DNA of 15,484 bases from Spirogloea muscicola. Taxonomy: Eukaryota; Streptophyta; Zygnematophyceae; Spirogloeales; Spirogloeaceae. A program made the position numbers and the translations under genes. The notes below the pieces were generated by a model. The model did no database searches. It was not told where the DNA came from and saw only the letters and a list, made by a program, of their open reading frames with translations. The stretch spans positions 24,270 to 39,753 of the forward strand of contig WELB01000409.1 of NCBI GenBank assembly GCA_009602725.1. Reading direction: 5' to 3'. Shown piece after piece: positions 1 to 9,576 of this stretch; position 1 is the first letter of the stretch; the number at the start of each line of letters is the position of its first letter.

Positions 1-1306
1 GGAGGTGCACGGCGTTGGTTGTGGGTGGGGCTCGAAGCCCGTGAGTAGAGCAGCATGAGAAGCAGTGGGAGAGGATACTGGGGGAGGGGGTCCTGTGCCC
101 CTCTCCATGTTGTCCTCCTCCATGGCAATCTCGGATGATGTTGGGGCCGTGGTTGGGACAGCCGTCTCGTCCATCCCTGGGCCTGGTGGGGCCTGGGATG
201 AGCGCGTAGCGCAGCAGCTCCTGGAGCTCCGGTGCACTGCTCTCGCAATGGCCGCCAGTGCGGTTGCCTCCCCGGCACAAGTGAGCCGAGGGTTTGATCG
301 CAGCCGGCCGCGCCAGCTTGTGGGCTGGGCAGCCGGACCCATGTCCCCCGCACGAGGCTGTGCAAGCTGCCTAGGTGCCGTATCCTCCCTCGCCACCGCC
401 GTGGCCGCCGCGGCGCACGGCGTGGCATGAGGGACCCCGCCAGCTGGGGGCCGCGCTGCGGGCGGCACTGTGCGCGGCGAGCTCCGAGGAGCGCGCCGCG
501 CAGGTGCGCGCCGTGCCTTGGCAGGCGGCGGCATGCGCGCCCGGCGGCGCTCAGGCGCTCGAGCGCCCCGGGGGGTTGGCAAGGCCACCACCTCGGCTCC
601 TTCCCTCTTCCCTCGCTCCCCACCGGCTCCCCACCCTCCCCGCCGCCGCCCCCGGCCGCCGCCGCCGCCGCCGTCCGCCGCCCGCTGACCCGCGTGCGCC
701 AGCGCCTCCGCCGGTTCCGACGCCATGCTGGGGGCTGCTAAGAGCCGCGGCGGCTCGCGCAGCTCTTCGCTCCGGCACACCGCTCGCTCTTACGGCACCC
801 GCAGCACGACTGCTGCCTCGGGGGCCGCCACTGCTGCAGGGGCCACCCTTTCCATCCCCCCAGCGGCTCCTCCAGTTCCTCCCCCTCTCTCAGCTCCAGC
901 TCCAGTGCAGAGGCCGCCGCGAGCGAGGGTCGCAGCCCTCAGATTGTGCTCACGCCTGTGGCGACCACGACATCAACGTCGACACTGGGGCCCGAGTTCC
1001 TTGGCGTAGGAGTGTCTGCGCCTGTCAAGCCAGCCCAGATGCTTGCGCATCCAAGCTCGGCCACCTCGGATGCAGACTCCGAAACCCCGAACATGGACCC
1101 GCGAGTCGGCATTGTCATCAGCCCATCACGACCTAGTGACTCCCCCCCCCCCCACCTGGCGGCCACTGAGTTTGTTGCTCTGCTCCGTCCCTCTCTTCCC
1201 CCAACTCCATCCTTGCACCCTACATCCCCCAGTGCCCGCCCCGGAGCCGCCACCGTTGCTCCCTCTACCTCCCCTGTAACCTCTACCTCCGACGCTGCCT
1301 GAGCGG
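1..1306 (+). other. GC-rich 5' part of element A, possible ORF1-like low-complexity region
   Basis: No recognised domain. Several overlapping frames are open because of high GC. The most protein-like stretch is a Ser/Thr/Pro/Ala-rich reading that is open from about 841 and ends at 1302. Such composition is common in the N-terminal part of non-LTR polyproteins or in ORF1, but the frames are not continuous (for example, a stop near 739 in that frame), so no intact ORF is called. A C13 homopolymer near 1142-1155 is a likely indel or error site. A host 5' flank for part of 1-700 cannot be excluded. Confidence 0.35.
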
Positions 1307-4300
1307 GTGGTGGAAAGATGTCATCAAGCTGGAAGCCATCATGGACGACATCGTCGTCGGCAGAGCCACACCCCTCAAGAGTGCCCAGCCCACACTGGCC
1401 TTCGAGCCCCAGACTCGCGGGTCCCCTGTCAGGGCTGCCAGGGCCGTATCCTCCCGAGAGGGTTGCCAGTCTATGCTCGAGCCTGCCAAAACCGCCAGAA
1501 CCGTGAAGCCCAGGCAGCAACGTCGAACCTGCCGAGCACAGCCCGTCCTCCACCATCTCCCTCTCCCGAGAGCTGGGCAGCCACAGTGGACCTCCTTCCC
1601 CTCCTCATCCCCGATGGACTCCACAACCTACGCCACATTCCAAGATGGGCACGACGTGGGTGCTGCAAGGTGCTGACACCCATCCTCTCACATGTGGAAG
1701 CTGACCCTCTGGACAAGGCGGCCTGGGCAATGTACCTGCTCTTTCCCAAGCTCGTGCTTGGCCCTCTTCCCTCCTTTGGCGTTGGTGGCCACAAATGCCT
1801 TCAGGACAGATTGGCTCGCTTTGCCAGCAGCAAGTGGGAGGAGCTGGCCCAGCAGCGTGCAACAGCTGCTCGGGTTGCGCTCTCAGAACGACGTGCACGT
1901 GGAGGCACCCGCAACCGACCCTCTCAACAGTCTCTGATTGGCAACCTAGCGCGTGCAAGACGCTTTGGCAGAGCAGGAGAGCTCTCTCGAGCCGCTCAGG
2001 CCCTCTGTCCCGACCCCTTGGCAGCCAACAATGATGCCATTGAGGCCACCTTGCGCCAACTGCAACCTCCCCCTCAGCATCCTCTTAAGCCCTGGGTTGG
2101 CGAGCTCCCCACTCCTCTTGAACTCTCAGCAGAGGCGCTCCGCACGGCCCTCACCAAAGCCCCCTGAATGGTGTCTGGAGGCCCTTCTGGATGGCTCTTC
2201 GAGCACCTACGGGACACCTTCCAAAATGGAGACGAAAGAAGCTTCTCCCTGCTCCTCTCCACCTGCCGGCACATCACCAGAGCCACCATTCCCCCGCGCA
2301 TCGCCGACGCTTTCAACTCCAGCCACCTGCTGGCTTTGGGCAAGCCGTCAGGTGGTGTGAGGCCCATCTCCATGACGGAAGTAGTCATGCGGCTGGTGAC
2401 CAAGGCTTTGTGCGGCGAGCTAAAGTCCCAGCTGTCCACCCATTCTTCACCCCACCCGTTTGGTGCTGGCATGTCCTGCGGGGCAGAGGCCCTCGTCCAC
2501 GGGATCCGTGCAGCACTGGATGTCAACCCATCACACATGGTCCTTGGACTGGACATAGCCAATGCATTCAACACTATGGAGCGCAGCGCCATCATGGAGG
2601 AGCTGCGTGATCACTTCCCGTCCTTGATATCATATTTCCTCATGGCCTATGGCCGGCCAGGGCGGCTGCTGTAGCGTTCGGAGGAGTCTTGGACGACCTT
2701 ATGGTCCACAACTGGCACACGCCAGGGAGATCCCCTCAGCCCCATGCTTTTCGCCTTGGCACATTCCTGGGCACTACGGCGCACCCAGAGCCTGCACACC
2801 AACCTCCTCTTCCCCTCCGCCGACGACACACATATCGTCGGCCCACCGTCAGCAGTCATGGCGGCTTATCCCTTGCTCGTACACGAACTGAGCACAATGG
2901 GCCTGCGGGTTTGCCCCACCAAGAACGTGGCATGGTCACCACACGGCCTCCCATCAACCTCCAGCTCCCACCAGGCTGCCAGACCCCTGCCAATGGGCTG
3001 GCTGTTCTCAAAGTCCCCCTTGGCACTCCATCCCACGTTGTGGAGGACTTACGTGAACGTCTGCAGCAACACCTTGCCCCCCTTCCCTCCCTTCCTCTCC
3101 TTGGAGATCCGCAGCTGGCGCTGGCCATCCTTACTCGCTGCATTGGTCAACCAGCTGGTTACCTGCAGCGGACAGTCGCCCCAACGGACATGGTGGGCGA
3201 GCTGTACAAGGAGTCCGACATCTCCCTCCTGCAAACCCTGTCTTCCCTGGATCAACACCCATCCTTCCCCTCACCGTTATCCTCCCTGCAGGCATCCCTT
3301 CCCACACGAATGGGCGACCTGGGCTGCCGGTCACTTGAACAGACGGCGCAGGCAGCCTTTCTCGGTTGCTGGCACCAGGTTGCCTCCTTTCTTCCCTTGC
3401 GCTTCCCTTGCCTGGCCGGCCCTGCAGCCGAGGAGGAGGAAGGCTCCTTGGCATCCCACGTGCAATTGAGGAGCATCCAAGAGTCAGCACTCTGCTCCTT
3501 CCCCTCCCTACAAACCCTCCTCACCCCCTTCTCAGCGCTTGCTCAAGCACCAGACAAAGCGGCACAGGCCAGACTCGTTGCTGCAGTTGAGGACGAGCGT
3601 CGCAAGGCAATGAGGACGATGCTGGATATCAAGACCAATCCAATGAGTCTGGCACGTCTCACATCGCTCGCAACGCCTGGGGCAACGGATTGGCTCACCA
3701 CACGCGCAATCCACAACGCTTTCTAAATCAGCCCTGAAGCATTCCGGACGCTTCTCCAGCTGTTCCTGGGCCTGCTCCCGACCTACCTGATTGGAGTAAC
3801 TCAGTGTGAGTGTGGCTTCTGTGCGGAGGGCGGAGACCTAGCCACCCACATGCTGTGGTGTCCCACAGGCCCTGAGGTGGTGGGTGTCCACAATCTCCTA
3901 CAAGACGGCCTGGCGGGCTTGATGCGCGATGCCGGCTACCGCGCCATTGTGGAAGTAAGCAATGTAATGCCCATCACCAGAAAAATTCCCAGGGTCGCCA
4001 TCACCGTCGCACCCTGGACATTGTGGGTGTACAACCTGGCGGAGGCCAACGAGCCTTGGTGGATGTGGTGGCGACCGAGGCATACAAGAGTTCCGCTTCC
4101 ACACACATTGCTGGCCACGCAGTGGCCACGCAGTGGGAGGTGCTGAGCAGAGAAAGCTCCGACACTACTCTGACTACCCCCGCAGCGACCACCTTCTCCC
4201 GGCCGCAATCGACACTTTCGGCTGCTTGGGTCCTCGCTTTCATACCCTACTTGAGAACATAGCGTGTCTGGGATATGCATGACGCGAGGATATGCATCCA

Positions 4301-4495
4301 GCCCAGATGGGTATGCCGGCAGCCTACCTGTCATTTTTGCGACGTCGAGTGTCGGCTTGTCTGCAGCGAGCTCAGGCTCATGCGTTGCATCAGAAAGCTG
4401 GTCGAACCTTGGCTGGTAGTTCAAGAGCTTGTCGGTTGCCGTCCGGTATTCGAGCATCAATTAGCGACCTCTATGTGCTGACTCGTGGTTACTGA
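1307..4495 (+). pseudogene. Element A polyprotein remnant: zinc finger, reverse transcriptase, knuckle, endonuclease-like domain
   Basis: Frame 2 runs from 1307 to about 2990 with two in-frame stops (TGA 2165-2167, TAG 2672-2674). The reading then moves to frame 1 to about 3990 (with TAA 3724-3726), then frame 3, then back to frame 2 after an 11-bp duplication, with a further TGA at 4280-4282. Visible RT blocks are a GPSGWLFEHL block (about 2185), KPSGGVRPI, HPFGAGM, motif A LDIANAFN (about 2550), motif B TGTRQGDPLSPMLFA (about 2720) and the catalytic box as SADD (about 2820), where YADD is usual. The knuckle is QCECG...H...C. The C-terminus has LDIVG, GGG, LVDVV and EQRKLRHY blocks, resembling the D...D...K pattern of PD-(D/E)XK-type nucleases in RLE-bearing elements. 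With at least four stops and three frame changes it cannot encode a working protein. Confidence 0.85.
4113..4134 (+). repeat. 11-bp tandem duplication that shifts the element A frame
   Basis: GGCCACGCAGT occurs twice in a row (4113-4123, 4124-4134). Copy G has a single unit at the equivalent place and reads on into GGAEQRKLRHY. In A the extra 11 bp move the reading by two bases, and the family sequence resumes in frame 2. Replication slippage or repair after insertion would produce this. Confidence 0.85.
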
Positions 4496-4599
4496 GCGGG
4501 TCAGCTTAGCAGCAGTTGACCTACATTTATCGATGTGCTTGCCGTGGTACTTGGCCATACATGGCCTCCCCATCTCTTGTTACACACGTTTTCTTCCCC
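4496..4599 (+). other. 3' UTR and tail of element A
   Basis: This stretch is nearly collinear with the 3' UTR of copy G (12459-12565 on -): GAGCGGGTCAGCTTAGCAGC just after the stop, a GTACTTGGCC block, then ATGGCCTCCCCATCTCTT and TACACACG with a T/C-rich end. The last part is also shared with copy E, whose coding part belongs to a different C-terminal family. It ends about 18 bp before the ATG at 4619 and contains the ATG at 4561 that is in frame with the TPR gene. GGCC(A/C)...GGCC can form a short hairpin. Confidence 0.75.
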
Positions 4600-5994
4600 A
4601 CCGGCCCCACAGCCCGCCATGGTGACCATCACCGACGACGACGACGCCCCGCCCGCCGCGCCCGCCCCCGCCGCCGCGCCGCCGCTGCAGACGGCTGGGA
4701 GACAGCCAGCAGCGACGACGGCGCCGCCGACGCCGATGCCGACGCTGACGCAGACGCCGGCGCCACTGCGGATGCCGGCGCCGGCGCCGAGGCCGACGAG
4801 GACGTGTTCGAGGACGCCCTAACGGAGGAGCAGCAGCGGCAGGTTGGTCCTCGCACCTTCGCCACGCCGCCGCCTTGCTCTTCCTGGGAGCCAGCCCGGC
4901 CTTGCCCTCGCCCAAGCGACCAGCCGCCACCAAGCTTGTGCCCTCAGCATCTGCCCCTTGCATGAGGCGGAGCAGAAGCTGCTGGCCGCGGCGGACGAGG
5001 CCAAGGTGGAGGGCAATGAGCTGTACAGCGCCAAGGACTACCGAGGAGCACTCGAGTGCTACGCACAGGCCCTGGCCCTGGTGCCGGACCACGCCGACGC
5101 CGCCCCCAGCCGCGCCATGTATCACGCCAACAGCGCCGCCTGCCACCTCATGCTGGTGTGCTCCTCATCCCCTGCCCGTCTCTGCGCTGCGCGGTTGCTC
5201 GTTGCCGCCTGCTCTCCCAAGTATGCTGCTCGAGCTCGCCCATACCCCTTCTGCCTCAGGGCGCTTACGAGGAGGCCGTCAAAGCCAGCACGGCAGCGCT
5301 GGAGCTCAAGGCTGACCATGTCAAGGCCCTCATGAGGAGGGCCCAAGCTAACGAGGCCCTCGACCGGCAGGAAGAGGCACTTACAGGTCCCGTGCTCCTG
5401 TCGGGTCTGGCCAACCCATGTCCTTCACTCCTTTGTTCGACTCACATTTGTCGCTGCTTACCCAATGAAGTTCCTGAGTTACCTCGGTGCCCAGCCCGGG
5501 GCGGGCTTCAGCACTGGATCTCAGCACCCTTTGGATTTGCAGACCCTGGATCCCCGTGCAGAATGCTGAACACATGACTGATGGGCTTTGGCGGGGGGCT
5601 TGCCAGACTACAAGAAGGTGCATGAGGTGGATCCAGGCAATCGTCAAGCTGCTGCGGCTGCGCGCCGGCTGGAGCCAGTTGTGGCTGAGAAACGGGAGAA
5701 GCTGAAGGAGGAGATGATGGGTGAGGCCCCTGCCCCAGCTCGCTCACTTGCACGTCATGGAGTCCTTGTCTAAGCCCTTCTCAGCATCCCACATCTTCAC
5801 CATCGATATTGTCCGTCCTACTTTCTCATCACAACAACAGGGCCTTTGATGTTCAAGAAGTATGTCATTCTGGTGCAGGGAAGTTGAAGGAGCTAGGAAA
5901 CATGGTGCTTGGCAACTTCGGTATGAGCGTAGACAATTTCAAGGCGGTGAAGGATCCTAACACCGGATCATATTCGATCAATTTTCAGAGCTAG
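4561..5994 (+). CDS. TTC1: TTC1-like tetratricopeptide (TPR) co-chaperone, five exons
   Basis: Exons: 4561-4842, 4967-5155, 5260-5386, 5607-5720, 5879-5994; all introns are GT-AG and phases match. Product about 275 aa, close to animal TTC1 (about 290). The acidic N-terminus has DGWETASSDD, a DADADA run and FEDALTEEQQ. Then come TPRs starting at EAKVEGNELY, with K, N (EGN), N (HANSA), K (HVKAL) and R (MRRAQ) in the positions of the carboxylate clamp that binds Hsp70/Hsp90 C-termini. The C-terminus KLKEEMMGKLKELGN and DPNTGSYSINF is diagnostic of TTC1. A cytosolic adaptor role is known for the family, inferred here. Start: ATG 4561, inside the retroelement tail, gives an unbroken frame. ATG 4619 looks more natural (acidic, Ala/Pro-rich) but needs a one-base shift before about 4690. 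Confidence 0.88.
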
Positions 5995-6549
5995 ACATAG
6001 ATTGCAGCATCCCCTGGCCTGTACATACAAGAACATACGATGCATGTTGCTGGTTTGGCAGGTGCAGTCTTCCGATCCAAGGACTTTGCCAGGCAGCCAT
6101 GAGCGAACAGTAGCCATTGTTGGTCGCAATTCTGCGAAAAGAATGCCTAGCGTCTGGATGATGGAGAGGGAGAGCAGTGGACGTTGTCCCATGCAATCGT
6201 CTAAGTCCTCGGAAGGCCACCAATCCTTGGAGGGCGTCAGTCAGGTGGAAAAGGTTGTGGATGAAAAGTCCATTCCCTGCTCTGCAGGCCATTACAATGA
6301 CCAAAGTCGCTACTCTCGCAACCCACCCAAGCGCACTACCAGTACAACCCAAAACCGAGATGCCTAGGAGGAGTCTCGATCATCCATGGTGGCCTGTGGT
6401 ATAAGAGAGCAACCATGTCAGAAAACGGAGACCTTGAAAAGACATCAGTCAAGGTTATCCAAACTCACAGTCTCGACTCTGCATCCGCAGAGTCGAGACT
6501 GTGACTGCAGTCAACTGCGATTGGCTCCACAGCATTGGGTGCCCCAGTC
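5995..6549. other. Convergent intergenic region (3' UTRs of both host genes)
   Basis: This lies between the stop of the TPR gene (+) and the stop of the dehydrogenase-like gene (-). No ORF here resembles a protein, and no element homology was seen. No perfect TGTAA, the usual green-algal poly(A) signal, was found at the expected distance for either gene. The only clear structure is the hairpin at 6465-6504. Confidence 0.6.
6465..6504. repeat. Perfect 18-bp inverted repeat with 4-nt loop
   Basis: The left arm 6465-6482 (TCACAGTCTCGACTCTGC) pairs without mismatch with the right arm 6487-6504, with loop ATCC. On - it lies about 46 nt after the stop codon of the dehydrogenase-like gene, thus in its probable 3' UTR. 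On + it is 470 bp after the TPR stop. It could mark 3'-end formation between convergent genes, a small-RNA hairpin, or a relic of a palindromic insertion. Confidence 0.9.
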
Positions 6550-9239
6550 TCACCTGTTCATTACAAAATTGATTGCCCCCTCCGCAGATCGCTCCAGCAG
6601 TTCTCCTCGAGCTTCAGCAGCAACAGCACCCTCCTGAGGAGCAGAAGAGGGTGGCGATGAGCTACGTGCATCCATGGTTGGTGTCAAGATCACAAAGCTC
6701 ATGCAGTATCCATGTCATGGCCAAATCAAGCAGTGGCTCATGCAACAACTATCCCTCTTACTGGCACCGCGCGATTAGCAGCAAAACAGCATGACAGTGT
6801 CGACAGCAGGACTGCAGCGTCCGGCATGCTCTCTGATGTCATGCCTCTGGCTCTTGGACACGATTACAAGCACGGCACTAATGTCTCTCAACAAAGCTTC
6901 CGTGCATGTCTTGCTCTGCAGGTCGACAAAGTGCAACAGCATACCTCCTCTGGAAACCACACACCTGGTTGCGTGCCCCCCTCCAGGAGAACCTGCGCAA
7001 AAGCAGCCACACATCGTCCAACACACCTGCACGCATAGCAGGGACAATATGTCCAAAGGCCAGACCATTTGAGCACGATGTACTGGTGCATGAGCAGAAT
7101 ATAAACATCAGCCGGGGCATGTGATACTCCGCCAAGAACAAGCACGCACTTGGATAGGCGCTTGTGCGAGTAGATGCCGACGGCCTTGCGGCCGTCTGCG
7201 CACTCAAGGTCCACCTGCATGCAGGAACAGGCATGCTTACGCAAGCTCAGGGCCTGTCCATTCTGGTAGATGTCAACAGACGGGCTAGAAGCTCCTCGTC
7301 ACAGTTGGTGCAGGCACGAATGCAATGTGCCTAAGCGCTGTGGCCGACCTCATCCTCACGCCGTACCTCACACCACAAGAGCTCACTGAGGTGCTGGTGC
7401 TCACCCTCATTGAAACTTTCTCGCCAGCCACACGGTCAACCAGCCGAACGAGAGGGTTTGAGATCTTCACAAGCCTCTCCACTTGTGTACGATCTTGCAG
7501 CATCTCCTGAGATGGATCACATCCCAATGCATCCACGATTCAGGAGACTGGCAAGTCTCCTTGTCCTTCGGGATGTGAAAGCTGCACCTCCTCCTGCACC
7601 TCCTCGACTGGCATGCAACATCCCAGCTCTAGTCCACCACAGCAGGCCACCAAGTTCCACCAACTTCACCTTGGGCAGAAAGGCTACCATGACCTCCATA
7701 GCCCAGTTCCAGAGCATGGGGTCCGTTCCAAAGCGGGCCGAGATGTTTGGCACGCGGAGCACGTCAAAGGAGGAGGCAACCTCTGGCAGATTGCTGCACA
7801 CCAGGTTGGGCGGGTCAGGCTGGTGCTGCCCTGGAGAGCAGCCGAGCCCAAACTCCCAGCACAATTGATCACAGAACAATTAGCTCAGGGCTAGCCCCTC
7901 AGTTGCTCACGTACAGCAGATAGGTGGCTTTCTGGCCGACTCCTTTGCCAAAGTCGACGGTCTTCCACCTGCTGTATGCTTTTTCCTCTACCGTACTACC
8001 TGCAAGAAGCCAACGTACTCAGATGGCAGCAATGGTCTGTCCTTCCACCATGTTCATCGAAATAGAATGACAATCTCCTGCAGAGGCCTTGTAAGCCGTC
8101 AGCGTCTGAACATGTTGCGTGTGTGTCCCCTGGTCATGCTGGGTGGGACCGCAGGCAGGCTGACCGTCGCGGATGGTGGTAACCTCCTCGCCCAAGAGCA
8201 GGAAGCTGGTGGCCAGGATCGTGGGGCCGGCCCCCCCAGAGCCTGCGGTGTAATAAGAGTACCTGGACGCGACACATGAGACCAGAAGCAAGACGCAGAG
8301 CTGGCAACGCAGCCGACGAATGCAACATGCGAGACGAAACGGCTCAGCCGCCATTGCGCCAACCAAGAAGTGCAGGGCCTGTAAGAGGACAGCCGTCTCA
8401 CCTCAGCGTCACAGGTTCGCTCCCCTGCTGGACGCTGCCCTCCGCTGACCCTTGCCTGGCCAGCCTCACCAACTCGGCCGCCATGACTGAGCCAGGATGC
8501 AATGCAGGCAGAGCGGGTTTGTAATGCCCCCAGCCGAGTTGGTGAGGGGGACGCCCCACCTCCGCATCGCCCAGCCCTTGCACACTGGCAGGCGATGTTT
8601 GGTTGCGGGGAGGTCTGCGTGCGTGCTTCAGGGTGATGAAGCCGGGAAGACTCACTGTTGCTGGTGCCGGGGTAGATGCCGGCAGTGGTGATGGCGGGCA
8701 CGCCTGCCGCCACGGCCCTGGAATGCAGGGCCTTGGCGCGCCTCGAGTAGTCGGAGTCGTCGCAGACATCCATGTACGGCACCTTTCTGGCGATGGCGGC
8801 CTCGAGCACGGCGCAGTTGTCCCGCAGCTGAAACGGCCCGGCGGCGTGGACGACCAGGTCTGCGCCTGCACAAGGAGCCAGGGGGCAGCGGGCGGGAGGG
8901 GTCAGTGGTCGGAGCGCAGAAGCTGCGGCCACGCGAGAGAGATTCCAGCAGCGGCTCTGTGCTGGGAGGCGTGCGGGAGGCGAGCGGGCCGACCATCGAT
9001 GGCGGCCCGCACAGAGTGCTCGCTGTCGATGTCGACGGGGGCAAAGGACGCCTGGGGCCCCAGCTGGGCGGCCGCCTGCTCGCCCCGCTGCCTGAGGAGG
9101 TGAGCGTAGGAGGGAGGGAGTCAGAAGAAGGGCGGGGGCGGGGCAGGCGNGGCGCGGGCGCGGGCGCGGGCGCCGGGGGGGGCGCCGCGGCGGCCATGGC
9201 CGGGGGGGCCAGACGTGCAATTGAAGCCACTGCTGCCAT
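6550..9239 (-). CDS. Saccharopine-dehydrogenase-like NAD(P)-binding protein, eleven exons, probably plastid-targeted
   Basis: Exons (-): ~9150-9239, 8994-9091, 8656-8865, 8402-8486, 8150-8262, 7911-7999, 7670-7819, 7405-7506, 7150-7214, 6945-7026, 6550-6633 (stop 6550-6552). Phases agree from the second exon on; the 7819 boundary is least certain. Motifs in order: FAPVDIDSEHSVRAAIDG, DLVVHAAGPFQLRDNCAVLE, YMDVCDDSDYSRRAKALH, PAITTAGIYPG, MAAELVRLARQG, YYTAGSGGAGPTILATSFLL, TVDFGKGVGQKATYLL, ARFGTDPMLWNWAM, LVRLVDRVAGEKVSMRVDLE, LLEGGTQPGVWFPEE, GAINFVMNR-stop. This matches the plant and algal family with the saccharopine dehydrogenase NADP-binding domain (PF03435), whose substrate is not established; it is not shown to be the lysine-pathway enzyme. 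The start MAAVASIARLAPP looks like a transit peptide. The exon with the Rossmann glycine loop is not visible (see N at 9150). Confidence 0.87.
9150..9150. other. Ambiguous base N in a GC-rich low-complexity run
   Basis: The single N lies inside an Ala/Pro-coding GCGCGGGC repeat at the end of exon 1 of the dehydrogenase-like gene. Exon 1 and exon 2 are not phase-compatible, and the family's GxxGxxG nucleotide-binding segment of roughly 35-50 residues is missing exactly here. Sequence has probably collapsed or been lost at this point. That is an inference: the N could also be a plain low-quality base. Confidence 0.6.
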
Positions 9240-9260
9240 GGGGAAATGCGTGTGTATTAA

Positions 9261-9294
9261 GAGATGGGGAGGCCATGTGTGGCCTCCCCATCTC
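9261..9294. repeat. Perfect 15-bp hairpin in the 3' tail of element E
   Basis: GAGATGGGGAGGCCA (9261-9275) pairs with its exact reverse complement at 9280-9294 around the loop TGTG. On - it lies 22-55 nt upstream of the dehydrogenase-like ATG. Tails of A and G hold only the short GGCC core of this palindrome, so the long stem is specific to E. Confidence 0.9.
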
Positions 9295-9576
9295 AAAGGC
9301 AAGCAATGGGGGAAGCGGGTGTGGTAACCAGCAGCCGGGTGCATGCCGAGGGTGGCCAGTGTCACACTGGAAAGCGTGCTTGCAGCCCATCAGCACAACA
9401 GCTACGTGGCCACACAGGCCACGGACTTTGCCCGCAGGCCCACCTCTGTCGGCTCGACTGACGCTTCGTGTTGTAATTGAATTATGGCTACCTTGTCTGG
9501 GCCCGTACCGTCGGGACGAGCCCGCTACAATATCTGCGGTTTGATGTGCGATGCTACGGGCTCGGCAAGCAGGGCA

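Larger units (their letters stand above)
1..4599 (+). mobile_element. Element A: long degenerate non-LTR retrotransposon (5' end outside window)
   Basis: One element can be followed from the left edge to its 3' tail. In order it has a GC-rich low-complexity 5' part, a broken C2HC-like finger (about 1427-1486), an RT domain (about 1700-3700), a CxC...H...C knuckle (about 3805-3865), a nuclease-like C-terminus ending in LTRGY (stop 4493-4495) and a 3' UTR of about 105 bp. There are no LTRs, integrase or protease. The RT-knuckle-nuclease order is that of site-specific, R2/NeSL-like non-LTR elements that cut with a restriction-like endonuclease; this assignment is inferred from motif order. Copies C and G downstream align with its RT and C-terminus. 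The 3' limit is set by similarity to the tails of G and E. No poly(A) and no target-site duplication could be confirmed because the 5' end is missing. Confidence 0.8.

Noticed and set aside
551-778. Arg/Gly-rich frames around the GCC/CCG-rich stretch near 600-700
   Set aside because: Simple-sequence composition keeps several frames open on both strands; none carries a domain.
1142-1155. C13 run as a functional tract
   Set aside because: It is most simply a homopolymer in the element's low-complexity part and a likely sequencing-error site.
939-1556. Long minus-strand ORF opposite the element A 5' region
   Set aside because: It is Gly/Ser/Ala-rich with no recognisable motif and lies opposite the better supported element reading; long antisense frames are expected at this GC content.
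1-4495. LTR retrotransposon or AP-type endonuclease (L1-like) interpretation of element A
   Set aside because: No terminal repeats, protease or integrase were seen, and no AP-endonuclease signature is visible upstream of the RT; the knuckle and nuclease-like domain lie after the RT.
4720-4800. GCC-GAC repeat as a microsatellite or mobile repeat
   Set aside because: It encodes the acidic Asp/Ala run in exon 1 of the TTC1-like gene, typical of this N-terminus, so it is treated as coding low complexity.
6002-6367. ORFs in the convergent intergenic region
   Set aside because: No protein-like conservation on either strand, no splice logic, and they overlap probable 3' UTRs.
7410-7868. Plus-strand ORFs across 6800-9100
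   Set aside because: They are antisense shadows of the dehydrogenase-like exons, whose - strand reading matches a known family with consistent splice phases.
8652-9365. Long minus-strand ORF continuing from the element E tail through exon 1 to 8652
   Set aside because: Only its first ~30 codons after ATG 9239 are credible exon 1; the rest is out of frame with the conserved exons and reads through introns.
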